Shown one piece after another: positions 1-10,758 of a stretch of 22,461 nt of DNA. Source of the DNA: Saccoglossus kowalevskii (taxonomy: Eukaryota; Hemichordata; Enteropneusta; Harrimaniidae); NCBI RefSeq assembly GCF_000003605.2, contig NW_003150588.1, positions 1 through 22,461 on the forward strand, read 5' to 3'. Both the position numbers and the translations under genes were made by a program. The notes beneath the pieces are model-generated. The model ran no database searches, was not told the origin of the DNA, and worked only from the letters and a program-made list of their open reading frames with translations. How positions within the stretch are numbered: position 1 is the stretch's first letter; each line of letters starts with the position of its first letter.

Positions 1-2
1 AA

Positions 3-131
3 TTATTTAACATGATCTTAGAGTCAGGAGTCTATCCAAAAGTATGGAACATCAGTCCAATTTCACATATTTCTTTAAAAAAAAGTGATTTACATGACCC
101 GGCAAATTATAGAGGAATAGCTGTATTCAGT
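3..131 (+). mobile_element. LINE (non-LTR retrotransposon) reverse transcriptase fragment, cut off by the satellite array
   Basis: Frame 3 is open for 43 codons from the left edge and ends at TGA 132-134, whose three bases are the start of the first repeat unit. The translation holds LFNMILESGVYPKVW (3-47), LKKSD (75-89) and DPANYRGIAVFS (96-131). The order F-x-x-x-L-x-x-G-x-x-P-x-x-W, then K-K-x-D, then D-P-x-N-Y-R-G-I is the well-known entry into the reverse transcriptase domain of non-LTR elements. The usual P-I-x-K-K-G-D is here S-L-K-K-S-D, so the copy is divergent or decayed, although no frameshift is seen. The catalytic region (including the YxDD box) would lie downstream and is absent. 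The 5' part lies outside the window. The element probably belongs to a CR1/L2/RTE-like group; the clade is inference. Losing the 3' side is unusual, because LINE insertions normally lose their 5' end. Confidence 0.85.
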
Positions 132-817
132 TGAATGAATGGAATTCTTCAAAACATGTGTGTATTTGCTGAATGAATAGAATTCTTGCATACATGGGTG
201 TATTTGTTGAATGAATGGAATTCTTGTATACATGGGTGTATTTGCTGAATGAATGGAATTCTTGTATACATGGGTGTATTTGTTGAATGAATGGAATTCT
301 TGCATACATGGGTGTATTTGCTGATTGAATGGAATGCTTGCATACATGGGTGTATTTGCTGAATGAATGGAATTCGTGCATACAATGGGTGTATTTGCTG
401 AATGAATGGAATTCTTGCATACATGGGTGTATTTGCTGAATGAATGGAATTCTTGTGTACATGGGTGTATTTGCTGAATGAATGGAATTCTTCCAAACAT
501 GTGTGTATTTGCTGAATGAATAGAATTCTTGCATACATGGGTGTATTTGTTGAATGAATGGAATTCTTGTATACATGGGTGTATTTGCTGAATGAATGGA
601 ATTCTTGTATACATGGGTGTATTTGTTGAATGAATGGAATTCTTGCATACATGGGTGTATTTGCTGATTGAATGGAATGCTTGCATACATGGGTGTATTT
701 GCTGAATGAATGGAATTCGTGCATACAATGGGTGTATTTGCTGAATGAATGGAATTCTTGCATACATGGATGTATTTGCCAAATAGATGGAATTCTTGCA
801 TACATGGGTGTATTTGC
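132..817. repeat. Two tandem copies of a 9-unit, 343-bp higher-order module
   Basis: P units begin at 132, 475 and 818, a spacing of exactly 343 bp (nine units, one of them the 39-bp N type). Unit order: P; C with AATAG and TTTGT; T; T ending TTTGT; C; G preceded by CTGATTG; N; C; then T in copy 1 or C with AAATAGATGG in copy 2. The first P is slightly different (TTCAAAAC instead of TTCCAAAC) and touches the LINE fragment. The last unit of copy 1 has the private form TTGTGTACATGGG, which recurs only near 8722. Confidence 0.85.
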
Positions 818-1388
818 TGAATGAATGGAATTCTTCCAAACATGTGTGTATTTGCTGAATGAATAGAATTCTTGTATACATGGGTGTATTTGCTGAATGA
901 ATGGAATTCTTGTATACATGGGTGTATTTGTTGAATGAATGGAATTCTTGTATACATGGGTGTATTTGTTGAATGAATGGAATTCTTGCACACATGGGTG
1001 TATTTGCTGATTGAATGGAATGCTTGCATACATGGGTGTATTTGCTGAATGAATGGAATTCGTGCATACAATGGGTGTATTTGCTGAATGAATGGAATTC
1101 TTGCATACATGGGTGTATTTGCTGAATGAATGAAATTCTTGTATACATGGGTGTATTTGCTGAATGAATGGAATTCTTGTATACATGGGTGTATTTGCTG
1201 AATGAATGGAATGCTTGCACACATAGGTGTATTTGTTGAATGAATGGAATTCTTGTATACATGGGTGTATTTGATGAATGAATGGAATGCTTGCATACAT
1301 GGGTGTATTTGCTGAATGAATGGAATTCTTGCATACATGGGTGTATTTGCTAAATGGATGGAATTCTTGTATACATGGGTGTATTTGC
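818..1388. repeat. 15-unit, 571-bp module X (copy 1)
   Basis: The module is framed by P units at 818 and 1389. Diagnostic contents in order: a GAATTC unit with CTTGCACACATGGG; G; N; C; a unit with GAATGAATGAAATTC; T; an H unit with CACACATAGGTG; a T unit preceded by TTTGATGAATG; G; C; then CTAAATGGATGG before a T unit and the next P. The CTAAATGG mark creates TAG on the minus strand and closes one of the false reading frames there. Confidence 0.85.
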
Positions 1389-1921
1389 TGAATGAATGGA
1401 ATTCTTCCAAACATGTGTGTATTTGCTGAATGAATAGAATTCTTGCATACATGGGTGTATTTGTTGAATGAATGGAATTCTTGTATACATGGGTGTATTT
1501 GCTGAATGAATGGAATTCTTGTATACATGGGTGTATTTGTTGAATGAATGGAATTCTTGTATACATGGATGTATTTGCTGAATGAATGGAATGCTTGCAT
1601 ACATGGGTGTATTTGCTGATTGAATGGAATGCTTGCATACATGGGTGTATTTGCTGTATGAATGGAATTCGTGCATACAATGGGTGTATTTGCTGAATGA
1701 ATGGAATTCTTGCATACATGGGTGTATTTGCTGAATGAATGGAATTCTTGCATACATGGGTGTATTTGCTGAATGAATGGAATGCTTGCATACATGGGTG
1801 TATTTGCTGAATGAATGGAATGCTTGCATACATGGGTGTATTTGCTGAATGAATGGAATTCTTGCATACATGGGTGTATTTGCTGAATGAATGGAATTCT
1901 TGCATACATGGGTGTATTTGC
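1389..1921. repeat. 14-unit module leading into the divergent Y module (copy 1)
   Basis: Order: P; C with AATAG ending TTTGT; T; T ending TTTGT; T with GGATGTATTTGC; G; CTGATTG-G; N preceded by CTGTATGAATGG; C; C; G; G; C; C. The same order and the same 533-bp length occur at 7294-7826, in both cases directly before the GAGTGG-marked Y module. A related run is seen about 13086-13457 and 14240-14562. Confidence 0.8.
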
Positions 1922-2455
1922 TGAATGAGTGGAATTCTTACATACGTGGGTGTATTTGCTGAATGAATGGAATGCTTGCATACAATGGGTGTATTTGATA
2001 AATGAATAGAATTCTTGAATGCATGGGTGTATTTGGTGAATGAATGGAATGCTTGCATACAATGGGTGCATTTGATAAATGAATAGAATTCTTGTATACA
2101 TGGATGTATTTGCTGAATAGATGGAATTCTTGCATACATGTATGTATTTGCTAAATAGATGGAATTCTTGCATACATGGGTGTATTTGCTGAATGAATGG
2201 AATTCTTGTATACATGGGTGTAATTGCTGAATGAATAGAATTCTTGTATACATGGATGTATTTGCTGAATAGATGGAATTTTTGCATACATGGATGTATT
2301 TGCTAAATAGATGGAATTCTTGCATACATGTGTGTATTTGCTGAATGAATGGAATTCTTGTATACATGGATGTATTTGCTGAATAGATGGAATTCTTGCA
2401 TACATGGATGTATTTGCTAAATAGATGGAATTCTTGCATACATGGGTATATTTGC
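1922..2455. repeat. Divergent Y module, 534 bp (copy 1)
   Basis: It opens with GAATGAGTGGAATTC and CTTACATACGTGGG. Next come G-type units with CATACAATGGG, the TTTGATAAATGAATAG mark, CTTGAATGCATGGG with TTTGGTGAATG, CATACAATGGGTGCATTTG, and alternating GAATAGATGG / CTAAATAGATGG units carrying GGATG, GTATG or GTGTG. It closes with GGGTATATTTGC before P at 2456. This is the most diverged part of the array. Its CTAAATAG units give minus-strand TAG triplets, so many of the false reading frames end here. Confidence 0.85.
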
Positions 2456-2759
2456 TGAATGAATGGAATTCTTCCAAACATGTGTGTATTTGCTGAATGA
2501 ATAGAATTCTTGTATACATGGGTGTATTTGCTGAATGAATGGAATTCTTGTATACATGCGTGTATTTGTTGAATGAATGCAATTCTTGCATACATGGGTG
2601 TATTTGTTGAATGAATGGAATTCTTGTATACATGGGTGTATTTGCTGAATGAATGGAATTCTTGTATACATGGGTGTATTTGTTGAATGAATGGAATTCT
2701 TGCATACATGGGTGTATTTGCTGAATGAATGGAATTCTTGTATACATGGGTGTATTTGC
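2456..2759. repeat. 8-unit post-Y module (short form)
   Basis: Order: P; T with AATAG; T with CATGCGTGTATTTGT; a C unit preceded by GAATGAATGCAATTC and ending TTTGT; T; T ending TTTGT; C; T; then P at 2760. The GCGTG and GAATGCAATTC marks recur only after Y modules (8323, 11900, and with GAATGTAATTC after 13992), so this stretch travels with Y. Here it is three units shorter than at 8323 and 11900, which have an extra G, N, C run. Confidence 0.8.
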
Positions 2760-3747
2760 TGAATGAATGGAATTCTTCCAAACATGTGTGTATTTGCTGA
2801 ATGAATAGAATTCTTGCATACATGGGTGTATTTGTTGAATGAATGGAATTCTTGTATACATGGGTGTATTTGCTGAATGAATGGAATTCTTGTATACATG
2901 GGTGTATTTGTTGAATGAATGGAATTCTTGCATACATGGGTGTATTTGCTGAATGAATGGAATTCTTGAATACATGGGTGTATTTGCTGAATGAATAGAA
3001 TTCTTGCATACATGGGTGTATTTGCTGAATGAATGGAATTCTTGCATACATGGGTGTATTTGCTGAATGAATGGAATTCTTGTATACATGGGTGTATTTG
3101 CTGAATGAATGGAATTCTTGCATACATGGGTGTATTTGCTGAATGAATGGAATTCTTGCATACATGGGTGTATTTGCTGAATGAATGGAATTCTTGTATA
3201 CATGGGTGTATTTGTTGAATGAATGGAATTCTTGTATACATGGGTGTATTTGCTGAATGAATGGAATTCTTGTATACATGGGTGTATTTGCTGAATGAAT
3301 GGAATGCTTGCACACATGGGTGTATTTGTTGAATGAATGGAATTCTTGTATACATGGGTGTATTTGCTGAATGAATGGAATGCTTGCATACATGGGTGTA
3401 TTTGCTGAATGAATGGAATTCTTGCATACATGGGTGTATTTGCTGAATGAATGGAATGCTTGCACACATGGGTGTATTTGTTGAATGAATGGAATCCTTG
3501 TATACATGGGTGTATTTGCTGAATGAATGGAATGCTTGCATACATGGGTGTATTTGCTGAATGAATGGAATGCTTGCACACATGGGTGTATTTGTTGAAT
3601 GAATGGAATTCTTGTATACATGGGTGTATTTGCTGAATGAATGGAATGCTTGCATACATGGGTGTATTTGCTGAATGAATGGAATTCTTGCATACATGGG
3701 TGTATTTGCAAAATAGATGGAATTCTTGTATACATGGGTGTATTTGC
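2760..3747. repeat. Long form (26 units, 988 bp) of the 21-unit module
   Basis: Starts P; C; T; T(TTTGT); C; E, as in the 21-unit module. It then carries extra units (C with AATAG, C, C, T, C, C) before rejoining T(TTTGT), T, T, H, T, G, C, H, T, G, H, T, G, C. It ends with GCAAAATAGATGG before a T unit and P at 3748. The excess over 798 bp is 190 bp, exactly five units. One H unit in this copy reads GGAATCCTTG (near 3490). Confidence 0.8.
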
Positions 3748-4740
3748 TGAATGAATGGAATTCTTCCAAACATGTGTGTATTTGCTGAATGAATAGAATT
3801 CTTGCATACATGGGTGTATTTGTTGAATGAATGGAATTCTTGTATACATGGGTGTATTTGCTGAATGAATGGAATTATTGTATACATGGGTGTATTTGTT
3901 GAAGGAATGGAATTCTTGTATACATGGGTGTATTTGCTGATTGAATGGAATGCTTGCATACATGGGTGTATTTGCTGAATGAATGGAATTCGTGCATACA
4001 ATGGGTGTATTTGCTGAATGAATGGAATTCTTGCATACATGGGTGTATTTGCTGAATGAATTGAATTCTTGTATACATGGGTGTATTTGTTGAATGAATG
4101 GAATTCTTGCATACATGGGTGTATTTGCTGATTGAATGGAATGCTTGCATACATGGGTGTATTCGCTGAATGAATGGAATTCGTGCATACAATGGGTGTA
4201 TTTGCTGAATGAATGGAATTCTTGCATACATGGGTGTATTTTGCTGAATGAATGGAATTCTTGTATACATGGGTGTATTTGCTGAATGAATGGAATTCGT
4301 GCATACAATGGGTGTATTTGCTGAATGAATGGAATTCTTGCATACATGGGTGTATTTGCTGAATGAATGGAATTCTTGTATACATGGGTGTATTTGTTGA
4401 ATGAATGGAATTCTTGCATACATGGGTGTATTTGCTGATTGAATGGAATGCTTGCATACATGGGTGTATTTGCTGAATGAATGGAATTCGTGCATACAAT
4501 GGGTGTATTTGCTGAATGAATGGAATTCTTGCATACATGGGTGTATTTGCTGAATGAATGGAATTCTTGTATACATGGGTGTATTTGCTGAATGAATGGA
4601 ATTCTTGTATACATGGGTGTATTTGTTGAATGAATGGAATTCTTGCATACATGGGTGTATTTGCTGATTGAATGGAATGCTTGCATACATGGGTGTATTT
4701 GCTGAATGAATGGAATTCTTGCATACATGGGTGTATTTGC
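3748..4740. repeat. Run of 343-like modules without internal P units
   Basis: After P at 3748 there is no further P for 993 bp. The stretch repeats T(TTTGT), C, CTGATTG-G, N, C, T several times and looks like partial 9-unit modules that have lost their first units. Local oddities: GGAATTATTG near 3871, GTTGAAGGAATGG near 3900, a GAATTGAATTC unit near 4060, TATTCGCTG near 4162, and an extra T in GTATTTTGCTG near 4237. The extra T shifts the register by one base. Confidence 0.7.
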
Positions 4741-5311
4741 TGAATGAATGGAATTCTTGTATACATGTGTGTATTTGCTGAATGAATAGAATTCTTGCAT
4801 ACATGGGTTTATTTGTTGAATGAATGGAATTCTTGTATACATGGGTGTATTTGCTGAATGAATGGAATTCTTGTATACATGGGTGTATTTGTTGAATGAA
4901 TGGAATTCTTGCACACATGGGTGTATTTGCTGATTGAATGGAATGCTTGCATACATGGGTGTATTTGCTGAATGAATGGAATTCGTGCATACAATGGGTG
5001 TATTTGCTGAATGAATGGAATTCTTGCATACATGGGTGTATTTGCTGAATGAATGAAATTCTTGTATACATGGGTGTATTTGCTGAATGAATGGAATTCT
5101 TGTATACATGGGTGTATTTGCTGAATGAATGGAATGCTTGCACACATAGGTGTATTTGTTGAATGAATGGAATTCTTGTATACATGGGTGTATTTGCTGA
5201 ATGAATGGAATGCTTGCATACATGAGTGTATTTGCTGAATGAATGGAATTCTTGCATACATGGGTGTATTTGCTAAATGGATGGAATTCTTGTATACATG
5301 GGTGTATTTGC
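4741..5311. repeat. 15-unit module X (copy 2) headed by a hybrid P/T unit
   Basis: Same order and same 571-bp length as 818-1388, including CACACATGGG, GAATGAAATTC, CACACATAGGTG and CTAAATGGATGG. The heading unit reads CTTGTATACATGTGTG. Its left part is the T type, but the ATGTGTG and the following AATAGAATTC are P-type, so it looks like a P unit partly converted to T. The next unit has the GGGTTTATTTGT mark shared with 5884, 6799 and 20995 copies, and one G unit has CATGAGTG. Confidence 0.85.
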
Positions 5312-5883
5312 TGAATGAATGGAATTCTTTCAAACATGTGTGTATTTGCTGAATGAATAGAATTCTTGCATACATGGGTGTATTTGTTGAATGAATGGAA
5401 TTCTTGTATACATGGGTGTATTTGCTGAATGAATGGAATTCTTGTATACATGGGTGTATTTGTTGAATGAATGGAATTCTTGTATACATGGATGTATTTG
5501 CTGAATGAATGGAATGCTTGCATACATGGGTGTATTTGCTGATTGAATGGAATGCTTGCATACATGGGTGTATTTGCTGAATGAATGGAATTCGTGCATA
5601 CAATGGGTGTATTTGCTGAATGAATGGAATTCTTGCATACATGGGTGTATTTGCTGAATGAATGGAATTCTTGTATACATGGGTGTATTTGTTGAATGAA
5701 TGGAATTCTTGCATACATGGGTGTATTTGCTGATTGAATGGAATGCTTGCATACATGGGTGTATTTGCTGAATGAATGGAATTCGTGCATACAATGGGTG
5801 TATTTGCTGAATGAATGGAATTCTTGCATACATGGGTGTATTTGCTGAATGAATGGAATTCTTGTATACATGGGTGTATTTGC
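5312..5883. repeat. 15-unit, 572-bp module Z (copy 1)
   Basis: Order: P (here CTTTCAAACATG, one substitution); C; T; T(TTTGT); T with GGATG; G; CTGATTG-G; N; C; T(TTTGT); C; CTGATTG-G; N; C; T; then P at 5884. The two N units account for the two bases beyond 15 x 38. The same order and length occur at 17037-17608. Confidence 0.8.
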
Positions 5884-6378
5884 TGAATGAATGGAATTCT
5901 TCCAAACATGTGTGTATTTGCTGAATGAATAGAATTCTTGCATACATGGGTTTATTTGTTGAATGAATGGAATTCTTGTATACATGGGTGTATTTGCTGA
6001 ATGAATGGAATTCTTGTATACATGGGTGTATTTGTTGAATGAATGGAATTCTTGCACACATGGGTGTATTTGCTGATTGAATGGAATGCTTGCATACATG
6101 GGTGTATTTGCTGAATGAATGGAATTCGTGCATACAATGGGTGTATTTGCTGAATGAATGGAATTCTTGCATACATGGGTGTATTTGCTGAATGAATGAA
6201 ATTCTTGTATACATGGGTGTATTTGCTGAATGAATGGAATTCTTGTATACATGGGTGTATTTGCTGAATGAATGGAATGCTTGCATACATGAGTGTATTT
6301 GCTGAATGAATGGAATTCTTGCATACATGGGTGTATTTGCTAAATGGATGGAATTCTTGTATACATGGGTGTATTTGC
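5884..6378. repeat. Module X shortened by two units (495 bp)
   Basis: Same markers as module X (GGGTTTATTTGT, CACACATGGG, GAATGAAATTC, CATGAGTG, CTAAATGGATGG), but the CACACATAGG H unit and its neighbouring T are missing. The loss is exactly 76 bp. It is the first half of a block that recurs at a spacing of 915 bp (6799). Confidence 0.8.
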
Positions 6379-6798
6379 TGAATGAATGGAATTCTTCCAA
6401 ACATGTGTGTATTTGCTGAATGAATAGAATTCTTGCATACATGGGTGTATTTGTTGAATGAATGGAATTCTTGTATACATGGGTGTATTTGCTGAATGAA
6501 TGGAATTCTTGTATACATGGGTGTATTTGTTGAATGAATGGAATTCTTGTATACATGGATGTATTTGCTGAATGAATGGAATGCTTGCATACATGGGTGT
6601 ATTTGCTGATTGAATGAAATGCTTGCATACATGGGTGTATTTGCTGTATGAATGGAATTCGTGCATACAATGGGTGTATTTGCTGAATGAATGGAATTCG
6701 TGCATACAATGGGTGCATTTGCTGAATGAATGGAATTCTTGCATACATGGGTGTATTTGCTGAATGAATGGAATTCTTGTATACATGGGTGTATTTGC
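6379..6798. repeat. 11-unit, 420-bp module between the two short X copies
   Basis: Order: P; C; T; T(TTTGT); T with GGATG; G; CTGATTGAATGAAATGC G unit; N preceded by CTGTATG; a second N followed by GGGTGCATTTG; C; T; then P at 6799. Its first eight units match 7294 onward, which is what gives the 915-bp spacing between 5884 and 6799 blocks. Confidence 0.75.
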
Positions 6799-7293
6799 TG
6801 AATGAATGGAATTCTTCCAAACATGTGTGTATTTGCTGAATGAATAGAATTCTTGCATACATGGGTTTATTTGTTGAATGAATGGAATTCTTGTATACAT
6901 GGGTGTATTTGCTGAATGAATGGAATTCTTGTATACATGGGTGTATTTGTTGAATGAATGGAATTCTTGCACACATGGGTGTATTTGCTGATTGAATGGA
7001 ATGCTTGCATACATGGGTGTATTTGCTGAATGAATGGAATTCGTGCATACAATGGGTGTATTTGCTGAATGAATGGAATTCTTGCATACATGGGTGTATT
7101 TGCTGAATGAATGAAATTCTTGTATACATGGGTGTATTTGCTGAATGAATGGAATTCTTGTATACATGGGTGTATTTGCTGAATGAATGGAATTCTTGCA
7201 TACATGAGTGTATTTGCTGAATGAATGGAATTCTTGCATACATGGGTGTATTTGCTAAATGGATGGAATTCTTGTATACATGGGTGTATTTGC
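6799..7293. repeat. Module X shortened by two units (second 495-bp copy)
   Basis: Repeats 5884-6378 at a distance of 915 bp. The CATGAGTG unit here sits on a GAATTC background rather than GAATGC. It is followed by CTAAATGGATGG, T and P at 7294. Together with the following 14-unit and Y modules, this stretch parallels 818-2455, which is 114 bp (three units) longer. Confidence 0.8.
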
Positions 7294-7826
7294 TGAATGA
7301 ATGGAATTCTTCCAAACATGTGTGTATTTGCTGAATGAATAGAATTCTTGCATACATGGGTGTATTTGTTGAATGAATGGAATTCTTGTATACGTGGGTG
7401 TATTTGCTGAATGAATGGAATTCTTGTATACATGGGTGTATTTGTTGAATGAATGGAATTCTTGTATACATGGATGTATTTGCTGAATGAATGGAATGCT
7501 TGCATACATGGGTGTATTTGCTGATTGAATGGAATGCTTGCATACATGGGTGTATTTGCTGTATGAATGGAATTCGTGCATACAATGGGTGTATTTGCTG
7601 AATGAATGGAATTCTTGCATACATGGGTGTATTTGCTGAATGAATGGAATTCTTGCATACATGGGTGTATTTGCTGAATGAATGGAATGCTTGCATACAT
7701 GGGTGTATTTGCTGAATGAATGGAATGCTTGCATACATGGGTGTATTTGCTGAATGAATGGAATTCTTGCATACATGGGTGTATTTGCTGAATGAATGGA
7801 ATTCTTGCATACATGGGTGTATTTGC
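7294..7826. repeat. 14-unit module leading into Y (copy 2)
   Basis: Same order and same 533-bp length as 1389-1921. It carries a private change, TATACGTGGG at about 7391, which is found again only at about 22349. The first ~210 bases of this module are identical by eye to the last ~210 bases of the window. Confidence 0.8.
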
Positions 7827-8322
7827 TGAATGAGTGGAATTCTTACATACGTGGGTGTATTTGCTGAATGAATGGAATGCTTGCATACAATGGGTGTATT
7901 TGATAAATGAATAGAATTCTTGAATGCATGGGTGTATTTGGTGAATGAATGGAATGCTTGCATACAATGGGTGCATTTGATAAATGAATAGAATTCTTGT
8001 ATACATGGATGTATTTGCTAAATAGATGGAATTCTTGCATACATGGGTGTATTTGCTGAATGAATGGAATTCTTGTATACATGGGTGTAATTGCTGAATG
8101 AATAGAATTCTTGTATACATGGATGTATTTGCTGAATAGATGGAATTTTTGCATACATGGATGTATTTGCTAAATAGATGGAATTCTTGCATACATGTGT
8201 GTATTTGCTGAATGAATGGAATTCTTGTATACATGGATGTATTTGCTGAATAGATGGAATTCTTGCATACATGGATGTATTTGCTAAATAGATGGAATTC
8301 TTGCATACATGGGTATATTTGC
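7827..8322. repeat. Divergent Y module, 496 bp (copy 2, one unit short)
   Basis: Same markers as 1922-2455, including GAGTGG, TACGTGGG, GATAAATGAATAG, CTTGAATGCATGGG and GGGTATATTTGC. The GAATAGATGG unit with CATGTATG is missing, exactly 38 bp. GGAATTTTTGCATAC and TGTAATTGCTG are both retained, showing common descent with copy 1. Confidence 0.85.
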
Positions 8323-8741
8323 TGAATGAATGGAATTCTTCCAAACATGTGTGTATTTGCTGAATGAATAGAATTCTTGTATACATGGGTGTATTTGCTG
8401 AATGAATGGAATTCTTGTATACATGCGTGTATTTGTTGAATGAATGCAATTCTTGCATACATGGGTGTATTTGTTGAATGAATGGAATTCTTGTATACAT
8501 GGGTGTATTTGCTGAATGAATGGAATTCTTGTATACATGGGTGTATTTGTTGAATGAATGGAATTCTTGCATACATGGGTGTATTTGCTGATTGAATGGA
8601 ATGCTTGCATACATGGGTGTATTTGCTGAATGAATGGAATTCGTGCATACAATGGGTGTATTTGCTGAATGAATGGAATTCTTGCATACATGGGTGTATT
8701 TGCTGAATGAATGGAATTCTTGTGTACATGGGTGTATTTGC
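8323..8741. repeat. 11-unit, 419-bp post-Y module
   Basis: P; T with AATAG; T with GCGTG; GAATGCAATTC C unit; T; T(TTTGT); C; CTGATTG-G; N; C; T; P. The last T is TTGTGTACATGGG, the private form otherwise seen only near 453. The same order and length are found at 11900-12318. Confidence 0.8.
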
Positions 8742-9084
8742 TGAATGAATGGAATTCTTCCAAACATGTGTGTATTTGCTGAATGAATAGAATTCTTGCA
8801 TACATGGGTGTATTTGTTGAATGAATGGAATTCTTGTATACATGGGTGTATTTGCTGAATGAATGGAATTCTTGTATACATGGGTGTATTTGTTGAATGA
8901 ATGGAATTCTTGCATACATGGGTGTATTTGCTGATTGAATGGAATGCTTGCATACATGGGTGTATTTGCTGAATGAATGGAATTCGTGCATACAATGGGT
9001 GTATTTGCTGAATGAATGGAATTCTTGCATACATGGGTGTATTTGCTGAATGAATGGAATTCTTGTATACATGGGTGTATTTGC
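8742..9084. repeat. 9-unit, 343-bp module (copy 3)
   Basis: Bounded by P units at 8742 and 9085 with the same unit order as 132-474. It sits between a post-Y module and a 21-unit module. Confidence 0.8.
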
Positions 9085-9881
9085 TGAATGAATGGAATTC
9101 TTCCAAACATGTGTGTATTTGCTGAATGAATAGAATTCTTGCATACATGGGTGTATTTGTTGAATGAATGGAATTCTTGTATACATGGGTGTATTTGCTG
9201 AATGAATGGAATTCTTGTATACATGGGTGTATTTGTTGAATGAATGGAATTTTGCATACATGGGTGTATTTGCTGAATGAATGGAATTCTTGAATACATG
9301 GGTGTATTTGCTGAATGAATGGAATTCTTGTATACATGGGTGTATTTGTTGAATGAATGGAATTCTTGTATACATGGGTGTATTTGCTGAATGAATGGAA
9401 TTCTTGTATACATGGGTGTATTTGCTGAATGAATGGAATTCTTGCACACATGGGTGTATTTGTTGAATGAATGGAATTCTTGTATACATGGGTGTATTTG
9501 CTGAATGAATGGAATGCTTGCATACATGGGTGTATTTGCTGAATGAATGGAATTCTTGCATACATGGGTGTATTTGCTGAATGAATGGAATGCTTGCACA
9601 CATGGGTGTATTTGTTGAATGAATGGAATTCTTGTATACATGGGTGTATTTGCTGAATGAATGGAATGCTTGCATACATGGGTGTATTTGCTGAATGAAT
9701 GGAATGCTTGCACACATGGGTGTATTTGTTGAATGAATGGAATTCTTGTATACATGGGTGTATTTGCTGAATGAATGGAATGCTTGCATACATGGGTGTA
9801 TTTGCTGAATGAATGGAATTCTTGCATACATGGGTGTATTTGCAAAATAGATGGAATTCTTGTATACATGGGTGTATTTGC
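9085..9881. repeat. 21-unit module (797 bp, one base lost)
   Basis: Order: P; C; T; T(TTTGT); C; E; T(TTTGT); T; T; a CACACATGGG unit on GAATTC background ending TTTGT; T; G; C; H; T; G; H; T; G; C; then GCAAAATAGATGG T and P. It is one base shorter than the 798-bp copies at 17609 and 18788 because the fifth unit reads GGAATTTTGCATAC near 9247. Confidence 0.85.
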
Positions 9882-10415
9882 TGAATGAATGGAATTCTTC
9901 CAAACATGTGTGTATTTGCTGAATGAATAGAATTCTTGCATACATGGGTGTATTTGTTGAATGAATGGAATTCTTGTATACATGGGTGTATTTGCTGAAT
10001 GAATGGAAATCTTGTATACATGGGTGTATTTGTTGAATGAATGGAATTCTTGTATACATGGGTGTATTTGCTGATTGAATGGAATGCTTGCATACATGGG
10101 TGTATTTGCTGAATGAATGGAATTTGTGCATACAATGGGTGTATTTGCTGAATGAATGGAATTCTTGCATACATGGGTGTATTTGCTGAATGAATGGAAT
10201 TCTTGTATACATGGGTGTATTTGTTGAATGAATGGAATTCTTGCATACATGGGTGTATTTGCTGATTGAATGGAATGCTTGCATACATGGGTGTATTTGC
10301 TGAATGAATGGAATTCGTGCATACAATGGGTGTATTTGCTGAATGAATGGAATTCTTGCATACATGGGTGTATTTGCTGAATGAATGGAATTCTTGTATA
10401 CATGGGTGTATTTGC
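9882..10415. repeat. 14-unit relative of module Z (534 bp)
   Basis: Same as module Z, except that the GGATG T unit and the following G are replaced by a single plain T, so it is one unit shorter. Local changes are GGAAATCTTG near 10006 and GGAATTTGTG in the first N near 10121. Confidence 0.75.
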
Positions 10416-10758
10416 TGAATGAATGGAATTCTTCCAAACATGTGTGTATTTGCTGAATGAATAGAATTCTTGCATACATGGGTGTATTTGTTGAATGAAT
10501 GGAATTCTTGTATACATGGGTGTATTTGCTGAATGAATGGAATTCTTGTATACATGGGTGTATTTGTTGAATGAATGGAATTCTTGCATACATGGGTGTA
10601 TTTGCTGATTGAATGGAATGCTTGCATACATGGGTGTATTTGCTGAATGAATGGAATTCGTGCATACAATGGGTGTATTTGCTGAATGAATGGAATTCTT
10701 GCATACATGGGTGTATTTGCTGAATGAATGGAATTCTTGTATACATGGGTGTATTTGC
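10416..10758. repeat. 9-unit, 343-bp module (copy 4)
   Basis: P units at 10416 and 10759 are 343 bp apart and enclose the same nine-unit order as at 132-474. Confidence 0.8.

Noticed and set aside
77-84. Run of eight A as a LINE poly-A tail or target-site mark
   Set aside because: It lies inside the open reverse transcriptase frame (Lys-Lys codons), not at an element end.
90-134. Minus-strand reading frame reaching into the LINE fragment
   Set aside because: It is antisense to the clear reverse transcriptase frame and is only an extension of the satellite's open strand.
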